Under the pieces are notes generated by a model. The model was not told the origin of the DNA. It worked only from the letters and a program-made list of their open reading frames with translations, and searched no databases. A program made the position numbers and the translations under genes. 64,000 bases of DNA, from contig NZ_JACSCW010000001.1 in NCBI RefSeq assembly GCF_014333585.1, positions 310,001-374,000 of the forward strand, read 5' to 3'. This stretch comes from Hymenobacter sp. BT188 (GTDB lineage: Bacteria > Bacteroidota > Bacteroidia > Cytophagales > Hymenobacteraceae). Of this stretch, positions 60,180 through 64,000 are shown in pieces. The stretch's first letter is position 1. Each line of letters opens with the position of its first letter.

Positions 60180-62069
60180 ATGCTCCGTTTTCGCGCCGCT
60201 GCCGCTTGCCTGGCTAGCCTTTTCCTGCTTGCTGCACCTTCGGCCCAGGCCCAGCAAAATGACCCCCAGGATTCCGTTTTTGTCCGCCAGAATTACCGCA
60301 AGCTCGACCGCCTCATTCCGATGCGCGATGGGGTGAAGCTGTACACAGTCATCTACGTGCCGATTGATGCGACGAAGAAAAATCGGTACCCGTTTCTGCT
60401 GGAGCGCACGCCTTATTCGGCCGCGCCATACGGCGAAACGAATTACCCCAAAACTGGCCCTGGCACAAGCCGGGCATTGTCGGAGGAAAAATACATTTTC
60501 GTGTATCAGGATGTGCGCGGGCGCTACAAAAGCGAGGGCCAGTTTGAGGAGGTGACGCCCAACGTACCTGGCAACAAAACCAAGCAAACTGACGAAAGCT
60601 CAGATACTTACGACACCATTGAGTGGCTGCTCAAGAACGTGCCCGGCAACAACGGCCGCGCCGGCATCACGGGCATTTCCTATCCCGGTTTCTACGCCAC
60701 AGCCGCCCTGCCCGACGCGCATCCGGCCCTGAAAGCCGTGTCGCCGCAGGCCCCGGTGACGGATGAATTTATTGGCGACGACGCCCGCCACAACGGAGCT
60801 TTTTTTCTGCTTGATAACTTCTCATTCACCAATTATTTCGATGCGCCGCGCACCGAGCCGGTAGAGGAGTATAAGTCGTTTTTCCCTTTTAGGGCGAAGG
60901 ATGTATACCAGTTTTTCCTCGACTTAGGCCCCCTCAAAAACGCCAATGCGCCGCAATATTTTAACAACAAAGCCAAGATCTGGAATGAGTATCAGGAACA
61001 CGATACGTACGATGCCTACTGGCAGGCGCGCAACATCCGAACGGCGCTCAAAAATGTAAAGCCCGCGGTGCTGGTTGTGGGGGGCTTTTTTGACGCGGAA
61101 GATCTATTCGGCGCGCTCAATACCTACAAAGCTATTGAGCAGCAAAACCCCAAGAATAACAGCCGCTTGGTGATGGGCCCTTGGACGCACGGCGCATGGT
61201 CGCGGGCGGAATGGAGCCAGTTTGGTCCGCTGAGTTTTGGCAGCAATACAGCCAAGTATTTTCAGGAAGATATCGAGCTGAAGTTTTTCAACGCTTATCT
61301 CAAGGAAAAAGGCAAATTCACGCAGGCCGAAGCCACGATATTTAACACCGGTACGAATGAGTGGAAGACGTTTGAGCAGTGGCCACCGGCCTCTACCCAA
61401 GCCCAAACGCTGTTTTTTCAGCCCAATGGTGGGCTTGCTTTCTCGGCCGCTACCGCTTCGGAAAGCTTCGCGGAGTACGTGAGTGACCCCAGCAAGCCGG
61501 TGCCTTACACCGACGGTATTTTCGCTCGTCGCAACAACGAATACATGATCGAGGATCAGCGCTTTGCCGCCCGCCGACCTGATGTGCTGGTCTTCCAAAC
61601 GACGCCGCTGACCGAAGACCTAACGCTGGCCGGACCGCTCACCGCTGACCTCTTCGTGACTACCACCGGCACCGACGCCGACTTTGTAGTCAAGCTCATC
61701 GACGTGCTCCCCGATACGGCCCGCAACCCCGAGCCCAATCCCAAAAACCTCCAGATGGCTGGCTATCAGCGCCTGGTGCGTGCTGAGGTAATCAGGGGGC
61801 GTTTTCGCAACAGCTTCGAGAAGCCAGAGCCGTTTCAGCCAGGTCAAGTGGCAGAAGTAAAGTACGAACTGCCCGGCGTGCTGCACACCTTCAAAAAAGG
61901 CCACCGCCTGATGGTGCAAGTGCAGAGCTCTTGGTTTCCGCTCGTCGACCGCAACCCGCAGACCTACGTGGATATTGACAAGGCTGAAGAGAAAGATTTT
62001 GTGAAGGCCACGCTACGCCTGTACCATGATGCCCAACACCCATCGGGCCTGAAGGTGATGAAGCAGTAG
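60180..62069 (+). CDS. CocE/NonD-type S15 hydrolase, exported
   Basis: A 629-residue hydrolase with a signal peptide (residues 1-25, ending AQAQ). The alpha/beta hydrolase core contains RTPYSAAPYG, QDVRGRYKSEG, the nucleophile in GISYPGF and a triad candidate Asp in GGFFDAEDLF with His in GPWTHGAWSRAEW. The C-terminal third is the jelly-roll domain of the X-Pro dipeptidyl peptidase family (LAGPLTADLFVTTTGTDADF). It may release N-terminal X-Pro dipeptides or act as an ester or amide hydrolase. The gene stands alone. Confidence 0.88.
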   Translation: MLRFRAAAACLASLFLLAAPSAQAQQNDPQDSVFVRQNYRKLDRLIPMRDGVKLYTVIYVPIDATKKNRYPFLLERTPYSAAPYGETNYPKTGPGTSRALSEEKYIFVYQDVRGRYKSEGQFEEVTPNVPGNKTKQTDESSDTYDTIEWLLKNVPGNNGRAGITGISYPGFYATAALPDAHPALKAVSPQAPVTDEFIGDDARHNGAFFLLDNFSFTNYFDAPRTEPVEEYKSFFPFRAKDVYQFFLDLGPLKNANAPQYFNNKAKIWNEYQEHDTYDAYWQARNIRTALKNVKPAVLVVGGFFDAEDLFGALNTYKAIEQQNPKNNSRLVMGPWTHGAWSRAEWSQFGPLSFGSNTAKYFQEDIELKFFNAYLKEKGKFTQAEATIFNTGTNEWKTFEQWPPASTQAQTLFFQPNGGLAFSAATASESFAEYVSDPSKPVPYTDGIFARRNNEYMIEDQRFAARRPDVLVFQTTPLTEDLTLAGPLTADLFVTTTGTDADFVVKLIDVLPDTARNPEPNPKNLQMAGYQRLVRAEVIRGRFRNSFEKPEPFQPGQVAEVKYELPGVLHTFKKGHRLMVQVQSSWFPLVDRNPQTYVDIDKAEEKDFVKATLRLYHDAQHPSGLKVMKQ

Positions 62070-62072
62070 CCG

Positions 62073-62609
62073 CTAGGCCGGAGCTGAAATTGTCGGTTCC
62101 AACACGCGCACCACGTCGCCCACCCGAATTTGCCCCCCACGGATGATGCGAGCCGTGAGGCCGCCGTGGCCGCGCATGGCGTTGTAGCCGCCGGGCCCAA
62201 GCTCTTCTTCCATGCGTGAGCAAGGATGGCACTCGCCGGTTATTTCCAGAATCACCTCTTCGCCTAGCTGTATCTGCCGGTTTTTGAGCGCCAACAGATT
62301 CAGGCCGCTGATGGCCAAGTTACGCCGTAACCGGCCAGGCTCTACGGGGCCATCGAGCCCTAAAAAGCCCCCCACGGCCGCTAAGTGCTCATGCTGAATA
62401 AGCGTAACCTGACGTTTGCCGCCGGGCTTGGGCCGGGCGTGGTCGCCGCGCAGGTGCTTATCCGTCAGTACTTCTACTTCGGGCAGCGACACAAGTGGTT
62501 CGCGCCGCACCGGTCGGATGCCAATCCACTCGATGCGGCCGGTTTGAGGCAACGTGGACAGCAGTCGGGCAATGGTCGATTTATCGTCGCCGAAGAAAGG
62601 AAAAGGCAT
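62073..62609 (-). CDS. MOSC domain protein
   Basis: A 178-residue MOSC domain protein. The conserved Cys lies in GECHPCSRMEEEL, with RRNLAISGLNLLAL and MRGHGGLTARII typical of YiiM-like members. MOSC proteins handle the molybdenum cofactor or sulfur on it and can transfer it to reductases. No molybdenum enzyme is nearby. It ends 3 bases from the stop of the convergent CocE-type gene. Two GCCCCCC motifs lie in it (62131 and 62366). Confidence 0.85.
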   Translation of the reverse strand: MPFPFFGDDKSTIARLLSTLPQTGRIEWIGIRPVRREPLVSLPEVEVLTDKHLRGDHARPKPGGKRQVTLIQHEHLAAVGGFLGLDGPVEPGRLRRNLAISGLNLLALKNRQIQLGEEVILEITGECHPCSRMEEELGPGGYNAMRGHGGLTARIIRGGQIRVGDVVRVLEPTISAPA

Positions 62610-62853
62610 GTTATCAGAGGTAATGTGCTTGTGGGTAGGTGCAAAAGTAAGGTACAGTTATCATGCTAGGGAGGCGAGTCTTTCGCTCGCTGAAATGGGA
62701 GTAACGTTCAATCAATCATCCCGCAAAGTGCCCTCCAACGCTTGGCATGAATGCCGTTCTGACTAAACAGTTTAAGGTGATATATTTTATTATTGTAATA
62801 ATTAATTTAATTATAGCCTTATTGTAAGAGCAGCTGACATATACGATCCGCGA

Positions 62854-63975
62854 ATGAAGGCACAGCAATTACAACAAAACGTAGCCCAGATTCTTGCTCC
62901 GGCGGGCATACAGGTGAATGGTTCGCAGCCCTGGGATTTGCAAGTTCACAACGACCGGTTTTACCAGCGGGTGCTCAGCCAGGGTACGCTGGGGCTGGGC
63001 GAATCGTACATGGACGGTTGGTGGGACTGTGAGCAGATAGACGAGTTTATATTCCGGGCGCTGCGGGCTGATTTGTACAAAACAGCTCGGCTGGGTTGGA
63101 AAAGCATAGTAGAAGTGCTGCTTACGCAGATATTCAATCGCCAAGCAAAAGGCAAAGCCGCCCGCAACGCCCAGCATCACTACGATATCGGTAATAACCT
63201 GTACGAACTCATGCTGGACAAGCGTATGACCTACAGCTGCGGTTATTGGAAGAATGCTGGCAACCTCGATCAGGCCCAGGAAAACAAGCTGGATCTGATT
63301 TGCCGCAAATTATACCTAAAGCCCGGCCAACGGGTGCTCGATATTGGATGTGGCTGGGGCAGCTTCGCTAAGTTTGCCGCCGAACGCTACGGCGTAGAAG
63401 TAGTAGGCGTGACGGTAGCCCGCGAGCAGGTGAAGCTGGCGCAGGAACTGTGCAAAGGCCTACCCATCGAAATACGCTTGCAGGACTACCGCGACGTGCG
63501 TGAGAAATTTGACCACATAGTGTCAGTAGGGATGGCCGAGCACGTAGGTCACCGCAACTACCGCACGTACATGCGCACGGCCGCGAATTGCCTCAAGGAC
63601 GATGGCCTGTTTCTGCTGCACACCATTGGCATGGCTTACTCCCGGACCTCCGCCGACCCGTTCACGAATAAGTATATTTTCCCCAATTGCCTTCTGCCTT
63701 CTATCAAGCAGCTTGGCGGAGCAATGGAGCACCTCTTCGTACTCGAAGATTGCCACAACTTCAGCGTGCACTACGACTATACGCTGCTGGCTTGGTTTAA
63801 GAATTTTGACCAGAGCTGGAGCCAATTGCAGCCTACCTACGGCGACCGGTTTTATCGGATGTGGAAGTATTATTTACTGTCCAGCGCCGCGTCTTTCCGG
63901 GCGCGTCACAACCAGCTCTGGCAAATGGTGCTTTCCAAGCGGGGCTTGCTGGGAGGCTATGAGTCGGTGCGGTAA
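62854..63975 (+). CDS. cfa: Cyclopropane-fatty-acyl-phospholipid synthase
   Basis: A 373-residue SAM-dependent enzyme that adds a methylene bridge to unsaturated fatty acyl chains in phospholipids. The N-terminal region has GESYMDGWWDCEQIDEFI. The SAM motif is VLDIGCGWGSFAKFAAERYG, and later elements are VGMAEHVGHRNYRTYM, HTIGM and YIFPNCLLPS, all classic for Cfa. The catalytic bicarbonate-binding residues fall in the same stretches. The upstream 100 bases are AT-rich and probably hold a stress-regulated promoter. Confidence 0.95.
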   Translation: MKAQQLQQNVAQILAPAGIQVNGSQPWDLQVHNDRFYQRVLSQGTLGLGESYMDGWWDCEQIDEFIFRALRADLYKTARLGWKSIVEVLLTQIFNRQAKGKAARNAQHHYDIGNNLYELMLDKRMTYSCGYWKNAGNLDQAQENKLDLICRKLYLKPGQRVLDIGCGWGSFAKFAAERYGVEVVGVTVAREQVKLAQELCKGLPIEIRLQDYRDVREKFDHIVSVGMAEHVGHRNYRTYMRTAANCLKDDGLFLLHTIGMAYSRTSADPFTNKYIFPNCLLPSIKQLGGAMEHLFVLEDCHNFSVHYDYTLLAWFKNFDQSWSQLQPTYGDRFYRMWKYYLLSSAASFRARHNQLWQMVLSKRGLLGGYESVR

Positions 63976-64000
63976 GGCTAAAAACGATAGAAAAAGCCCC

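Overview
The window looks like a chromosomal segment of a Bacteroidota bacterium, most likely Hymenobacter or a close relative (Cytophagales). This rests on a GC-rich genome, little sign of Shine-Dalgarno sites, a TAnnTTTG promoter element, and typical families of that group (DUF5916 surface protein, DUF1080 proteins, DUF4136 lipoprotein, LRR-kinase, NIPSNAP). No rRNA, ordinary tRNA, CRISPR array, prophage or intact transposase was seen. The genus call is an inference from gene content, not from a search.

Layout. 1-2065: the end of an unknown gene, a DUF2236 oxygenase and an aquaporin. 2066-12232: a sugar-oxidation cluster (two DUF1080 proteins, three TIM-barrel isomerases, MFS permease, cytochrome c lipoprotein, Gfo/Idh/MocA oxidoreductase, and a GMC dehydrogenase with its small Tat subunit), which fits periplasmic oxidation of glycosides to 3-keto sugars followed by hydrolysis and uptake. 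12233-31590: housekeeping and accessory genes (Bcr-type exporter, NIPSNAP, MsrB, amidase, a UvrA2-type ATPase without the UvrB-binding domain, a HipA-like kinase overlapping a DUF3037 gene, a small Gly/Cys/aromatic peptide ORF, STAS-like protein, MFS, aldo/keto reductase, LRR-kinase, M3 peptidase, DUF5916). 31591-46085: a frameshifted methyltransferase with an A_AAA_AAC slip site, an ABC ATPase with no permease beside it, hydrolases, a stress protein, an AsmA-like protein, a J-domain protein and an HDAC-type deacetylase.

The outstanding region is 46086-52919: an AT-rich control region, a Ro60/TROVE protein gene, five tandem RNA units of about 150 nt (48630-49383), then two complete RtcB RNA ligase genes, all on the + strand. 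Each RNA unit has the order T-arm, then an acceptor-like stem closed by a short loop (UUCG or UCCG in three units), then D-arm. That is a tRNA circularly permuted so that the acceptor end is sealed, as in the tRNA-mimic domain of YrlA-type bacterial Y RNAs. A paired motif, GGUGYCGUMG followed by UUMCUUCG, separates the units six times and is the candidate Ro60-binding helix. I read the locus as a Ro60/Y-RNA/RtcB RNA repair or RNA quality-control system with a multiplied and diversified Y RNA array.

52920-64000: a 36-bp perfect inverted repeat, a Ca2+-type P-ATPase, an SDR, an MGH1/GH63-like glycosidase, a CocE-type hydrolase, a MOSC protein and a cyclopropane fatty acid synthase.

Two DNA-level signals cross the whole window. 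One is the motif CTGGGGGGC followed by A/T-rich bases, present dozens of times in both orientations and in all reading frames inside genes, and also forming the arms of many terminators. The other is a family of about 90-100 bp palindromic elements with GTCATGCAGAG ends, including one perfect 50-bp palindrome and one element inserted into another.
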